DNA from: Nonomuraea rhodomycinica
GTDB lineage: Bacteria > Actinomycetota > Actinomycetes > Streptosporangiales > Streptosporangiaceae
Assembly: GCF_013363995.1 (NCBI RefSeq)
Contig: NZ_JABWGO010000005.1
Location: forward strand, 390,711 to 454,710
Reading direction: 5' to 3'
Length of the DNA stretch: 64,000 nucleotides
A program made the translations under genes and the position numbers. Of the stretch, positions 17,886-26,832 are shown piece by piece. Below the pieces are notes generated by a model that worked only from the letters and a program-made list of their open reading frames with translations, did not search any database and had not been told where the DNA came from. Numbering within the stretch: position 1 is the stretch's first letter; every line of letters starts with the position of its first letter.

Positions 17886-19440
17886 AGTCCGGCCGGGTAC
17901 GGGCCGCCAGGATCAGATCGGCGGCCTTCTCCCCGATCATTATGGCCGGGGCGTGGGTGTGGCCGCGATTGAGGGTCGGCATGATCGAGGCGTCGGCGAC
18001 GCGCAGCCCCTCGACGCCCCGCACCCGCAGCTCCGGGTCCACGACCGAGGCGTCGTCCACGCCCATCCGGCAGGTGCCGACCGGGTGGTAGAGCGTCTCC
18101 CCGCGCTCGCGCACCCACCGGGCCAGCTCCTCGTCGCTCTCCGGGCCGTCGTAGGGCGGCATCGGCCCGTCCGCGTACGGCCGCATGGCGGCGGTGGCGA
18201 AGATCTGCTTGGCCGTCCTCAGCCCGGCGACCATCCGCCTGAGGTCGCCCTCGCGGGTCAGGTAGCCGGGGTCGACGACCACGTCACGCCCGTTCAGCCC
18301 GATCCGGCCGCGGCTCTCGGGCTGGAGCAGCACCACGCCGACGGTCATCGCGTGGCCGGTCGGCGGGGTGAGCCCGTGGTCGACGAACGGGCCCGGCGCG
18401 AAGATGAGCTCGACGTCCGGCGCCGGCTCCTCCGGCGAGGTGCGCACGAACGCGACGGCCTCCCCCACGTTCGTGGTGAGCATGCCGGAGCGCAGCACGA
18501 GGTAGCGCAGCAGGTTGCTCACGGACTCGGCCTTGCTGAGCGTCACCGGCTGCCGGCAGCGGACGATCACCCCCGACGACAGGTGGTCCTGGAGGTTCTT
18601 GCCGACCTCCGGCAGGTCGCGCACCACGGGCACGCCCGCGTCGCGCAGCTCGGCCGCCGCGCCCACGCCCGAGCGCATGAGCAGGTACGGCGAGCCGATC
18701 GCGCCCGCGGCCAGGATCACCTCGCGCCGGGCCCGCACCTGGGCGCCGCCGTCGTGCTCGATGCCGACGGCGCGCGAGCCGTCGAACACCACCCGGTCCA
18801 CGGTCGCGCCCGTGACGAGGGTCAGGTTCGGCCGCTTGAGCGCGGGGCGCAGGTAGGCGTCGGCGGCGCTCCACCGGCGGCCCCGGTGCTGGTTGACGGG
18901 GGTGGGGCCGCAGCCCTCGTCGCCGGGGCCGTTCAGCTCGGGCAGCCGGGCCATGCCCAGCTCCTCGCACGCCTTGAGGAAGGCGGCCGTGGTGACGTTG
19001 GGGCTGCGCAGCTCGGAGACGTACAGGGGGCCGTCGGTGCCGTACACGCCGCCCGCGTTGCCGCCCTCGCGGTGCTCGGCCCGGTGGAAGTACGGCAGCA
19101 CCTCGTCGTAGGACCAGCCGGGCACCCCCCACTGGTCGTAGTCGAGCCGGCCGCCGCGCACCCACATCTGCGCGTTGATCGAGGAGGAGCCGCCGACCAC
19201 CCGGCCGCGCGGCCAGTACAGCTCGCGGCCGGACATCTCGGGCTGCTTGGCGGTGGTGTAGTTCCAGTCGTAGGCGGTCTTGAACAGCTTGTTGAAGGCC
19301 GCCGGCATGCGGATCTCCAGCTTGTCGTCCGGGCCTCCCGCTTCGACCAGCGCCACGCTCACCCCGGGGTCGGCCGACAGCCGGCCGGCCAGCACGCACC
19401 CCGCCGACCCCGCGCCGACGATCACGTAGTCGTAGTCCAT
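17875..19440 (-). CDS. GMC-family FAD oxidoreductase (alcohol/choline dehydrogenase type)
   Basis: A 521-aa flavoenzyme. VIVGAGSAGCVLAGRL at the N-terminus is the FAD dinucleotide motif. WPRGRVVGGSSSINAQMWVRG is the GMC signature 1. The C-terminal active site has YHPVGTCRMG and NRGHTHAPAIMIGEKAADLI. Family members oxidise primary alcohols to aldehydes. Placed before the P450 and the hydrolase, it would oxidise the hydroxylated lipid. ATG at 19440 has GGAGGAG upstream. The acyl-CoA ligase is divergent from it, 158 bp away. Confidence 0.9.
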   Translation of the reverse strand: MDYDYVIVGAGSAGCVLAGRLSADPGVSVALVEAGGPDDKLEIRMPAAFNKLFKTAYDWNYTTAKQPEMSGRELYWPRGRVVGGSSSINAQMWVRGGRLDYDQWGVPGWSYDEVLPYFHRAEHREGGNAGGVYGTDGPLYVSELRSPNVTTAAFLKACEELGMARLPELNGPGDEGCGPTPVNQHRGRRWSAADAYLRPALKRPNLTLVTGATVDRVVFDGSRAVGIEHDGGAQVRARREVILAAGAIGSPYLLMRSGVGAAAELRDAGVPVVRDLPEVGKNLQDHLSSGVIVRCRQPVTLSKAESVSNLLRYLVLRSGMLTTNVGEAVAFVRTSPEEPAPDVELIFAPGPFVDHGLTPPTGHAMTVGVVLLQPESRGRIGLNGRDVVVDPGYLTREGDLRRMVAGLRTAKQIFATAAMRPYADGPMPPYDGPESDEELARWVRERGETLYHPVGTCRMGVDDASVVDPELRVRGVEGLRVADASIMPTLNRGHTHAPAIMIGEKAADLILAARTRPDSLT

Positions 19441-19523
19441 GTGGCTCCTCCGCAGGCCTGAGTGACGTGGTACCTGCTTACTCCAGGCGGCCGGAGGCGT
19501 CCATATCCACTTGTGACCCCTGC

Positions 19524-19539
19524 TACCTACCGGTCGGTA
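19524..19539. promoter_or_regulatory. TetR-type palindrome upstream of the acyl-CoA ligase
   Basis: TACCTACCGGTCGGTA is a 16-bp palindrome with one mismatched pair. Sites of the form TACCNACCGGTNGGTA are typical for TetR-family regulators of fatty-acid genes. It lies between the divergent GMC oxidoreductase and the ligase. No tetR gene is adjacent. Confidence 0.6.
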
Positions 19540-19598
19540 TGCCGTCCTGCGAAGATGGCGGCGAGCTCGCTGAGGCTGCGCAGAGGGAGGAAGGCGAC

Positions 19599-21131
19599 AT
19601 GCTCAACCTGTCCGTCGTGCTGGAGGACAGCGCCAGGAACAACCCGGACGGCGTCGCGGTGGTCTTCGGCGACATGCGCCTGCCGTACTCGATGGTGGAC
19701 GCGGTCGCCAACCAGGTCGCCAACCTGCTGGTGTCGCGCGGCATAGGCCCGGGCGACAAGGTGGCGCTGGCCTGCCCGAACCTGCCGTACTTCCCGTTCG
19801 TCTACTACGGCATCCTCAAGGCCGGGGCCGCCGTGGTGCCGCTGAACGTGCTGCTCCAGCCGCGCGAGATCGCCTACCATCTCGACGACAGCGACGCCAA
19901 GGCGCTGTTCTGCTTCGAGGGCACGCCGGAGCTGCCGCTGGGCGAGCGCGGCCGGGCCGGTTTCGAGGCCGCCGAGGGGTGCGAGCACTTCTTCGTGCTG
20001 CCCGCCACGCCGCTGGCCACCGAGTCGGAGTACGGCGAGTCGTTCTGGGCGGCCCTGGACGGGATGCCCGGCACGTTCGAGACCGCGGCGACCGCCCCCG
20101 ACGACACCGCGGTGATCCTCTACACCTCGGGCACCACCGGGCAGCCCAAGGGCGCCGAGCTGAGCCACCAGAACATGCTGATGAACACCCTGGTCTGCGA
20201 CCAGATGTTCGAGCGCGACATCGAGCGCGACGTCTACCTCGCGGTGCTGCCGCTGTTCCACTCCTTCGGCCAGACGGTGGTCATGAACGTCGGCTTCCGG
20301 CGGCGCGCCGCCGTCGTGCTCATGCCGCGCTTCGAGCCGGGCGAGGCGCTGGAGCTGATGCGCCGGGAGGGCGTCACGTTCTTCGCGGGCGTGCCGACGA
20401 TGTACTGGGCGCTGCTGACGAGGATCCACGCGGACGGCGGCGAGCTGCCGGCCACGCTCCGGACGGCGGTCTCGGGCGGTTCCTCCTTGCCGGTCGAGGT
20501 GCTGAAGGACTTCGAGCGCACCGTCGGCGTCCCCATCCTGGAGGGGTACGGCCTGTCGGAGACCTCGCCGGTGGCCAGCTTCAACCAGCCGGGCCGGCCC
20601 GCCAAGCCGGGCACGATCGGCACCCCGATCTGGGGCGTGGAGATGCGGCTGGTCGACGCCGAATGGAAGACGGTCGAGGACGAGCCGGGCGAGATCGCGA
20701 TCCGCGGCCACAACGTCATGAAGGGCTACTACGGCCGCCCCGAGGCGACGGCCGAGGTGCTGCGCGACGGCTGGTTCCGCACCGGCGACATCGCCACCCG
20801 TGACGCCGACGGCTACTACGCGATCATCGACCGGGCCAAGGACATGATCATCAGGGGCGGTTTCAACGTCTACCCGAGGGAGCTGGAGGAGGTGCTGCTG
20901 ACGCACGAGGCGGTCTCGCTCGCCGCGGTCGTGGGCGTGCCCCACGACTCGCACGGCGAGGAGGTCAAGGCGTACGTCATCCGCACCCCGGGCGCGACGA
21001 TCACCGAGGCGGAGCTGGTCGCCTGGTGCAGGGAGAACATGGCGGGCTACAAGTACCCGCGCATCGTGGAGTTCCGCGACGCCCTGCCCATGACCGCCAC
21101 CGGCAAGATCCTCAAGCGTGAGCTGCGCTGA
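19599..21131 (+). CDS. Long-chain acyl-CoA ligase (AMP-forming)
   Basis: A 510-aa ANL-superfamily enzyme that activates a carboxylic acid with ATP and CoA. The P-loop-like motif is YTSGTTGQPKGAE, followed by EGYGLSETSP and GWFRTGDIATRD. A hinge and the catalytic lysine lie in TATGKILKRELR at the C-terminus. The ATG at 19599 is preceded by GGGAGGAAGG. The frame is open to 19467, but the upstream part crosses the TetR-type palindrome and is not coding-like. Context with P450s and an alcohol oxidase suggests it activates the resulting acid. Chain length is not predictable from sequence alone. Confidence 0.92.
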   Translation: MLNLSVVLEDSARNNPDGVAVVFGDMRLPYSMVDAVANQVANLLVSRGIGPGDKVALACPNLPYFPFVYYGILKAGAAVVPLNVLLQPREIAYHLDDSDAKALFCFEGTPELPLGERGRAGFEAAEGCEHFFVLPATPLATESEYGESFWAALDGMPGTFETAATAPDDTAVILYTSGTTGQPKGAELSHQNMLMNTLVCDQMFERDIERDVYLAVLPLFHSFGQTVVMNVGFRRRAAVVLMPRFEPGEALELMRREGVTFFAGVPTMYWALLTRIHADGGELPATLRTAVSGGSSLPVEVLKDFERTVGVPILEGYGLSETSPVASFNQPGRPAKPGTIGTPIWGVEMRLVDAEWKTVEDEPGEIAIRGHNVMKGYYGRPEATAEVLRDGWFRTGDIATRDADGYYAIIDRAKDMIIRGGFNVYPRELEEVLLTHEAVSLAAVVGVPHDSHGEEVKAYVIRTPGATITEAELVAWCRENMAGYKYPRIVEFRDALPMTATGKILKRELR

Positions 21132-21140
21132 CGCCGCCCC

Positions 21141-22106
21141 TCACACCAGGGCGCTCTTGTAGAAGATGCTCGCCTTCCTGGCCCCGGAGGCGCCCGAGGC
21201 CAGGCCGAGGCAGAGCCGGGGGCGGCCCGAGGCGATCTGGATCGCCATGCCCTCCGGCTCGCGGTGGTCCAGCGACTTGCCGGCCTGGGTCAGCGCCCGC
21301 TGCACCTTGCGGCCGGTACGCAGGTCGACGCAGGTGACGTAGGTGTTGCCCGGCGCCGGGTTGGCCGAGCCGTAGGCGTCGCCGTCGAGCAGGTAGAGGT
21401 AGTCGCCGTGGGCCGCGTAGCCCTGGAAGGTGCCGAGGCCGGCCGGCTGGGCGATGTCGTGCACGGGAGTCCGCGAGCCGGACCTGACCGCCTGGAGCGG
21501 GAAGACGGCGTAGCGGAAGCCGCCGTGCTTGCGGTAGCGCATGACGAGCCGGCCGGTGGAGGGGTCGATGGCGCACGTGGTGTTGGTCGCGCCGGTCACG
21601 GGCGCGTACCGCGTCACGCCGGCGGACGCCGGGGTGATCGTCCGGCCGGAGGCGAAGGCGAACCTGGCCAGCCGGTTGCCCCAGGCGTCGGCGCCGTCGG
21701 CGACCGCGTCGGTCTCGGTCCACAGGTAGGCCGACCCGCCCGACGGCTCCACGCCGATCTGCACGCCGTGGCCGAACCCCATGAGGTACATGTGCCCGAG
21801 CACCGCGCCACTGAGGCTGAGCTTCGTCAGGCAGAGGTGGCCGGCCGCCGAGCTGCCGGCCCCGTTCTTGACCTGCACCGTGTAGATGTGGCCGTGGGCG
21901 TTGTCGAAGGCGAACGACTGCAGGACCGTCTCGTCGTACAGCGCCTTCTTCCAGATCAGGCTCGTGGCGGGCGCCGCCACGTCGAACCGGCCGGCGGCCC
22001 TCGCGGCGGCCTCGGCGCCCCTGCCGCCCAGCAACGTGGTCGCGGCGGCCCCGGCGCCGCCCACGAGCAGCCCCCTCCTGGTCAAGGACGATGACATCTC
22101 GGACAA
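21141..22106 (-). CDS. Tat-exported protein of the 'teichoic acid biosynthesis protein C'/baseplate-like family
   Basis: A 321-aa secreted protein. The N-terminus SLTRRGLLVGGAGAAATTLL is a twin-arginine signal with an Ala-rich cleavage region. The mature part looks like a beta-propeller: AFDNAHGHIYTVQV, FGHGVQIGVEPSGGSAYLWTE and REPEGMAIQ. Close relatives in Streptomyces carry the loose names 'teichoic acid biosynthesis protein C' or 'phage baseplate protein'; neither function is established. The start is the TTG at 22106 with GGAGGACCC before it; an ATG at 22097 is possible. The gene converges on the ligase with 9 bp between. Confidence 0.7.
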   Translation of the reverse strand: MSEMSSSLTRRGLLVGGAGAAATTLLGGRGAEAAARAAGRFDVAAPATSLIWKKALYDETVLQSFAFDNAHGHIYTVQVKNGAGSSAAGHLCLTKLSLSGAVLGHMYLMGFGHGVQIGVEPSGGSAYLWTETDAVADGADAWGNRLARFAFASGRTITPASAGVTRYAPVTGATNTTCAIDPSTGRLVMRYRKHGGFRYAVFPLQAVRSGSRTPVHDIAQPAGLGTFQGYAAHGDYLYLLDGDAYGSANPAPGNTYVTCVDLRTGRKVQRALTQAGKSLDHREPEGMAIQIASGRPRLCLGLASGASGARKASIFYKSALV

Positions 22107-22175
22107 GGGTCCTCCACAACGATCGACAGGAGCCCAACACCCTAGCGGGTGATCTCGCCGTGGTAGACACGTGCC

Positions 22176-22562
22176 ATGTCGTCACCCACCGCCCAGCGCC
22201 TCAGTGTCGTCCCGTCCGCGTTCGCCGTGGAGCACCTGCCCCACGCGACCTTCCCCGACGACGACGAGTGGATCGCGCTGGTCCGCGCCCCCGAGGGGCT
22301 GACCGTGGTCCGCGAGGCGTGGCCGTCGGGCTCGGGCGAGCGCTGGATCGGCCTGTACGGCGCCGCGAGCGCGCACGGCCTCGACGCCCCGGGCATGCTG
22401 GCGGCGGTCGTGGGGCCGCTGGCCGAGGCGGCGATCCCCGTCTTCGTCGCCTCGACCTTCCACGCCGACCTCGTCCTCGTGCCGGAGCCGAGGGCCGGGG
22501 AGGCGGTGGCCGTCCTCGAAGGCGCGGGGCACCGGGTGGACACCAAGCACCTGCGGTCGTGA
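22176..22562 (+). CDS. ACT-domain protein
   Basis: A 128-aa protein that is essentially two ACT-like halves (ACT_7 type): an N-terminal VVPSAFAVEHLPHATFPDDDEWIALVRAPEGLTVV and a C-terminal AAIPVFVASTFHADLVLVPE. ACT domains bind amino acids and regulate enzymes. No catalytic domain is attached. ATG at 22176. The gene is convergent with the globin, with 7 bp between. Its partner is unknown. Confidence 0.75.
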   Translation: MSSPTAQRLSVVPSAFAVEHLPHATFPDDDEWIALVRAPEGLTVVREAWPSGSGERWIGLYGAASAHGLDAPGMLAAVVGPLAEAAIPVFVASTFHADLVLVPEPRAGEAVAVLEGAGHRVDTKHLRS

Positions 22563-22569
22563 ACCCGCG

Positions 22570-23010
22570 CTAGGAGGGCCAGTCCCAGCGCGGCACCTCC
22601 CGCAGCGGGTGGAGCTGGTCGTCGGTCTCGGCGTGGGAGTTCTGGAAGGCCACGTGGCTGCCGAACTCGACGTGCTCCCGCAGCGCCTGGCGGAACGGCG
22701 CGTCGTCCGGCAGCCCGGCGTCGTCGGCCGCGGCCATGAACAGCTCCACGAAGCGCTGCCGCTGGTCCTCGCGGATGCGCAGCCCCCGGTGGGCCTTGAT
22801 GAGGGTGGGGAAGCCGCCCATCTCGCGGGTGAAGACGTCCGGGCCGCCGAACGATTCGGCCGTGAAGGCCGTCAGGTGCGCGACGTGGTGCGGGCGGCCG
22901 GCGCCGAAGAGCGGCTGGAGCAGCGGGTCCTTCAGGACGCTGCCGTAGAAGAGGTCGACGAAGCGGTGCAGGGCCTCGTGCCCGCCGGCGTGCTCGTATA
23001 AGGAGACCAT
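22570..23010 (-). CDS. Truncated haemoglobin, group II (TrHbO-like)
   Basis: A 146-aa 2-over-2 globin. The opening YEHAGGHEALHRFVDLFYGSVLKDPLLQPLFG and the proximal-His region LIKAHRGLRI are typical. Members bind oxygen or nitric oxide and support respiration or NO detoxification in the cytosol. ATG at 23010. The gene lies downstream of the tmsB terminator on the same strand and is probably a separate unit. Confidence 0.9.
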   Translation of the reverse strand: MVSLYEHAGGHEALHRFVDLFYGSVLKDPLLQPLFGAGRPHHVAHLTAFTAESFGGPDVFTREMGGFPTLIKAHRGLRIREDQRQRFVELFMAAADDAGLPDDAPFRQALREHVEFGSHVAFQNSHAETDDQLHPLREVPRWDWPS

Positions 23011-23040
23011 GATTACAGCATTACAAATGCCCGCCGACGC

Positions 23041-23080
23041 GTGAAGGGGCGCGAGGCGATGCCGCCTCGCGCCCCTTCAC
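23041..23080 (-). terminator. Terminator stem after tmsB
   Basis: Perfect 18-bp arms (23041-23058 and 23063-23080) surround ATGC. It lies 7 bp after the tmsB stop and before the globin gene, both on the minus strand. It is very GC-rich and lacks a T tract. Confidence 0.8.
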
Positions 23081-23086
23081 CGCGGA

Positions 23087-24346
23087 TCACGGCCAGTCGC
23101 GGGCCGGGCGGAGCGGCACGCCGGAGCGGCCGTCCTTGTCCAGCTTGACGCCCAGCACCTGGTGGAGCTGGACCTTGTTGCGCTCGAAGCCCACGATGCA
23201 GCCCGCCATGTACAGCGCCCACACCCGGGCGGTGCCCATGCCGACCTCCTCGACCGCGTCGGCCCAGTTGGCGTCGAGGTTGTCGCACCAGTGGCGCAGC
23301 GTCTTGGCGTAGTGCTCGCGCAGGTTCTCCTCGTGGCGGATCTCGAAGCCGAGGTCCTCCATCTGGCGGATCAGCCAGCCCACCGACTCCAGCTCGCCGT
23401 CGGGGAAGACGTAGCGGTTGATGAAGCCGCCCTTGTTGAAGGTCTTCTCGGCGCCCGTCGGCCGGGTGATGCAGTGGTTGAGCAGCCGGCCGCCCGGCTT
23501 GAGCTTGCCGTACAGGAACCGGAAGTAACCCGGCACGTTGGCCTTGCCGATGTGCTCGGTGAGGCCGATGGAGCTGACCGCGTCGAAGCCGCCCTCGGGG
23601 ACGTCGCGGTAGTCCATGTGGCGGACCTCGCACAGGTCCTGCAGGCCCGCCTCGGCGATGGCCTGCTGCGCCCACTCGGCCTGCTGCTTGCTCAGCGTCA
23701 CGCCGAGGGCCTTGACCCCGTAGTGCTTGGCGGCGTGCATGACCATGCCGCCCCAGCCGCAGCCGACGTCGAGCAGCCGCATGCCCGGCTTGAGGTCGAG
23801 CTTGCGGGCCACCAGGTCGAACTTGGCGTACTGCGCCTCCTCAAGGGTCGAGGAGTCGGTGGGGAAGACCGCGCAGGTGTAGGCCATGGACGGCCCGAGG
23901 ACCCATTCGTAGAAGCGGTTCGACACGTCGTAGTGGTGGTGGATGGCCTCGGCGTCGCGCTGCTTGGCGTGCCGGGAGCCCAGCCGGGCCAGCGTGCTCT
24001 GCCGCATCTCCTGCGGAGGCGGGGGCACCCGCATCAGCAGCGGCTTGACGCCCAGCGCCCGGACCGCCGCGACCTTCTCGGCCGTGGTCAGGTCGTTGGT
24101 CGTGATGGTCCACATGCGATCGAGCAGGGTGTACAGGTCGCCGTGGAGGTCGAGGTGACCCGAGACGTAGGCCCTGGCCAGGCCCAGCTCGCCCGGCGCC
24201 TGCGCGAGGTAGGCCACCGCGATCGGCGACTTCACCTCAAGACAGAGGTCGGCGCCGTCCGGCCCCGCCTTGCTCCCGTCGTACGCCCGGAAGGCGACCT
24301 TCGCCTCAGAGCCGACGATCTTCTCGAAGATGCTTGCCAGAGCCAT
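23087..24346 (-). CDS. tmsB: Fatty-acid C10 methyltransferase / cyclopropane synthase family
   Basis: A 419-aa SAM-dependent enzyme of the cyclopropane-fatty-acyl-phospholipid synthase family. The SAM site is LLDVGCGWGGMVMHAAKHYG. Substrate-site motifs include YDVSNRFYEWVLGPSMAYTCAVF and SSIGLTEHIGKANVPGYF. The gene sits 4 nt after an FAD oxidoreductase on the same strand. This is the arrangement of tmsA-tmsB (bfaA-bfaB), where TmsB methylates oleoyl chains to a 10-methylene product that TmsA reduces to 10-methylstearate (tuberculostearic acid). ATG at 24346 follows GGGAAGGTGAG. The symbol is given on context. A plain cyclopropane synthase is the alternative. Confidence 0.8.
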   Translation of the reverse strand: MALASIFEKIVGSEAKVAFRAYDGSKAGPDGADLCLEVKSPIAVAYLAQAPGELGLARAYVSGHLDLHGDLYTLLDRMWTITTNDLTTAEKVAAVRALGVKPLLMRVPPPPQEMRQSTLARLGSRHAKQRDAEAIHHHYDVSNRFYEWVLGPSMAYTCAVFPTDSSTLEEAQYAKFDLVARKLDLKPGMRLLDVGCGWGGMVMHAAKHYGVKALGVTLSKQQAEWAQQAIAEAGLQDLCEVRHMDYRDVPEGGFDAVSSIGLTEHIGKANVPGYFRFLYGKLKPGGRLLNHCITRPTGAEKTFNKGGFINRYVFPDGELESVGWLIRQMEDLGFEIRHEENLREHYAKTLRHWCDNLDANWADAVEEVGMGTARVWALYMAGCIVGFERNKVQLHQVLGVKLDKDGRSGVPLRPARDWP

Positions 24347-24350
24347 CTGC

Positions 24351-25700
24351 TCACCTTCCCCGCACACATTTGTCGTACAGGTCCAGCAGGCGCCCCTCCC
24401 GGTCGTATTCCCGTTTGACCGGCCAGTAGGCGCCGCCGTTGTACAGCTCCCAGAACTGCTCGCGGGCGTAGAAGGACGTCGAGTAGAGCGACTTGTGGCC
24501 GTCGAGCTCGTGCACGTTGTGCTCGATCAACCGGTTGTAGTAGCCGTCGAACCGTCCCCGCGGCAGCGGGACCATCCCCCAGAAACCGAAGTTCACGTAC
24601 AGCCGGCCGGGCTCCAGAGGGTAGAGCGGCCAGCGGGACGAGGCCCGCAGCGGGCACATCCACACCGGCGTCATGCCGACCTTGTCGTGGAAGAAGTCGA
24701 GGAACTCGGCGCCCCGCTCGACCGGCACCTCCACGTCCTGGATGACCGACTCCTGCACGGGCCGGCCGGCCCAGCGGTCGATCCGCGCCGTCACGCCGTG
24801 CCTGCGGTCGAGCGCGACGAGCCGGCGGTAGACGTCGGAGCGCATCCAGCGGCGCGGGATCAGCGAGCGCACGACCGGCTGCTGCACGCCGAAGGCGCGC
24901 GAGCACCAGAACCAGTCGGTGTCCCAGCGCCACAGGTAGTCGCGGATCGTCAGCCAGTCGCGCTGGCGGTTGCGGATCGACTGGTAGTAGATGCGCATGC
25001 CGGTGTAGTCGGAGACGTACGGGGCGCGCTCGGCGAAGCGGCCGAGCGTGATGTACATCTCCTGCGGGGAGAAGAACACGCCGTCGACGAAGTCGACGGG
25101 CTCCCCGTCGTGCTCCATGCGCTCGCAGATCTCCTGCATGGCGAGCATGCACTTGCCGGCGTCCGTGAACGGCAGGTGCGTGAGCCGCACGTACGGCTGG
25201 ACCGGCTTGAGCCGGATCTTGATGCGCAGCGCGTAGCCGAGCGTGCCGTAGGAGTTCGGGAAGGCGCGGAACAGGTCACGGTGCTCGTTGTCGTCGCGGG
25301 CCACGATGACGCGCCCGTCGCCGGTGAGGATCTCCAGCTCCTCGACCGACTCGTGCGGCAGCCCGTCACGGAAGCTCGTGGACTCGATGCCGAGGCCGGT
25401 GACGGCCCCGCCCAGCGTGATGGTCTTGAGCTGCGGGACGACGTACGGCATGAGGCCGTGCGGCAGCGTGGCGTCGACCAGGTGCTCGTAGGTCGTCATG
25501 CCCTGGACCTCGGCCGTCATGGTCTCCGGGTCGACGCTGATGACCTCGTCCAGGTCGCGCGCGGACAGCTTGGCGGTCCTGCCGCCGTCGCGGAACCGGA
25601 AGAGGTTGGAGGTCGCCTTCGCCAGCCGGGGCGCCGCGCCACCGGGGATCTCCGCGTAGGACCGCCGGATCTGCTCTACTGCCCGTTGGTGTGTCGACAT
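24351..25700 (-). CDS. tmsA: FAD-binding oxidoreductase, 10-methylene-to-10-methyl fatty acid reductase
   Basis: A 449-aa FAD_binding_4 protein (vanillyl-alcohol-oxidase/DprE-like fold). The FAD region includes VISVDPETMTAEVQGMTTYEHLVD and TLGGAVTGLGIESTSFRDGLPHE. The C-terminal part YVNFGFWGMVPLPRGRFDGYYNRLIE is shared with TmsA/BfaA and DIMINUTO-like proteins. It lies directly before tmsB, so the two are surely co-translated. The ATG at 25700 (MSTHQRAVEQ) has AGGTGACGACG before it. A GTG at 25712 is also possible. No tmsC-like third gene is present on either side. Confidence 0.8.
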   Translation of the reverse strand: MSTHQRAVEQIRRSYAEIPGGAAPRLAKATSNLFRFRDGGRTAKLSARDLDEVISVDPETMTAEVQGMTTYEHLVDATLPHGLMPYVVPQLKTITLGGAVTGLGIESTSFRDGLPHESVEELEILTGDGRVIVARDDNEHRDLFRAFPNSYGTLGYALRIKIRLKPVQPYVRLTHLPFTDAGKCMLAMQEICERMEHDGEPVDFVDGVFFSPQEMYITLGRFAERAPYVSDYTGMRIYYQSIRNRQRDWLTIRDYLWRWDTDWFWCSRAFGVQQPVVRSLIPRRWMRSDVYRRLVALDRRHGVTARIDRWAGRPVQESVIQDVEVPVERGAEFLDFFHDKVGMTPVWMCPLRASSRWPLYPLEPGRLYVNFGFWGMVPLPRGRFDGYYNRLIEHNVHELDGHKSLYSTSFYAREQFWELYNGGAYWPVKREYDREGRLLDLYDKCVRGR

Positions 25701-25848
25701 CGTCGTCGTCACCTAAGCACCCCCTTGAGCTGGTAGAGATCGTCCGTAAGAAGGTATCTCCCGGGCCAGACGTCGAACAGACCGGGGTCGTTAAAGACTC
25801 GAAAACTGTTCTTCGCGCCAGGTGGCCCCATGGGCTCCGAGCTGGGGG

Positions 25849-26832
25849 CTACACGGACGGTGACCGGCCCGGCCGGCGACGGACCGTCGGGGAGACACCG
25901 TTCAGCACGTTCGTCACGGGGCGGCCGTCGAGGACGGCGGCGAGGTTGGCCAGCACCGACTCCAGCAGGCGGCCGGTGGACCCGGGGGTGACGCCGGCGA
26001 CGTGCGGCGACAGCAGGACCCCGGGCAGCTCGCGCAGGGGATCGTCGGCGGGCGGCGGCTCGGTCTCGAACACGTCGAGCGCGGCCCCGCCGAGGTGGCC
26101 GTCGCGCAGCGCGGCGGCCAGCGCGTCCTGGTCCACGACCCCGCCGCGGGCCGCGTTGACCAGCAGGGCGCCCGGCTTCATGCGGCGGGCGTCGATGACG
26201 CTGCGCGTCTCGTCGGCCAGCGCCACCACCACGACGAGCACGTCGGACGCCGACACCAGCGTCTCCAGGTCCACCTGGCCGGGCTCGTCGCGGGGCGTGC
26301 GCGTCCAGTACGACACCTCGCAGCCGAACGCGCGGAACAGCCGGGCGCAGGCCGCGCCGATCGGGCCGAACCCGACGATCCCGACGCGCCTGCCGTTCAG
26401 CTCGCCCGGCTGGAGCGACTGCTGGGGCCAGCCGCCGGCACGGACGGCGGCGTCGGCGTCGGCCAGCCGGCGCACCAGCGCGAGCGCGGCGGCCACGCAC
26501 CACTCCGCGACCGCCGTGGCGCTGACGCCGGCGGTGTTGGCGAGGGGGACGCCGGCGGCGGCCAGCGCGGCCAGGTCATGGCCGTCGACGCCGACCGACG
26601 GCTGCTGCACGAACGCCAGCCGGGGCGCCGCCGCGACGGCCTCCGCGTCGAGCGCCAGCTCGGCCGTCCAGTCGCCGACCACGATCTCGGCCTCGGGCAG
26701 GGCGGCCAGCAGCGCGGCGCGGTCGCGGGAGGCGGGCGCCCGGACCTCCACCCGGTCGCCGAGCGGGGCCATCAGGCCGCGCAGCGCGTCCTCGGGAAGC
26801 GGCGCCAGGGCGAGGAGGTTCCAGGGCGTCAT
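25849..26832 (-). CDS. D-2-hydroxyacid dehydrogenase family protein
   Basis: A 327-aa NAD-dependent dehydrogenase. The dinucleotide motif is VGIVGFGPIGAACARLF. The catalytic Arg is in VNAARGGVVDQDAL and the His in LSPHVAGVTPGS. The Glu lies between, in ALDVFETEPPP. The enzyme interconverts a 2-keto acid and a D-2-hydroxy acid; the substrate is unknown. The start overlaps the kinase stop by 4 nt (ATGA), so translation is coupled to the kinase. Joint transcription of a metabolic enzyme with a receptor kinase suggests, but does not prove, that one regulates the other. Confidence 0.88.
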   Translation of the reverse strand: MTPWNLLALAPLPEDALRGLMAPLGDRVEVRAPASRDRAALLAALPEAEIVVGDWTAELALDAEAVAAAPRLAFVQQPSVGVDGHDLAALAAAGVPLANTAGVSATAVAEWCVAAALALVRRLADADAAVRAGGWPQQSLQPGELNGRRVGIVGFGPIGAACARLFRAFGCEVSYWTRTPRDEPGQVDLETLVSASDVLVVVVALADETRSVIDARRMKPGALLVNAARGGVVDQDALAAALRDGHLGGAALDVFETEPPPADDPLRELPGVLLSPHVAGVTPGSTGRLLESVLANLAAVLDGRPVTNVLNGVSPTVRRRPGRSPSV

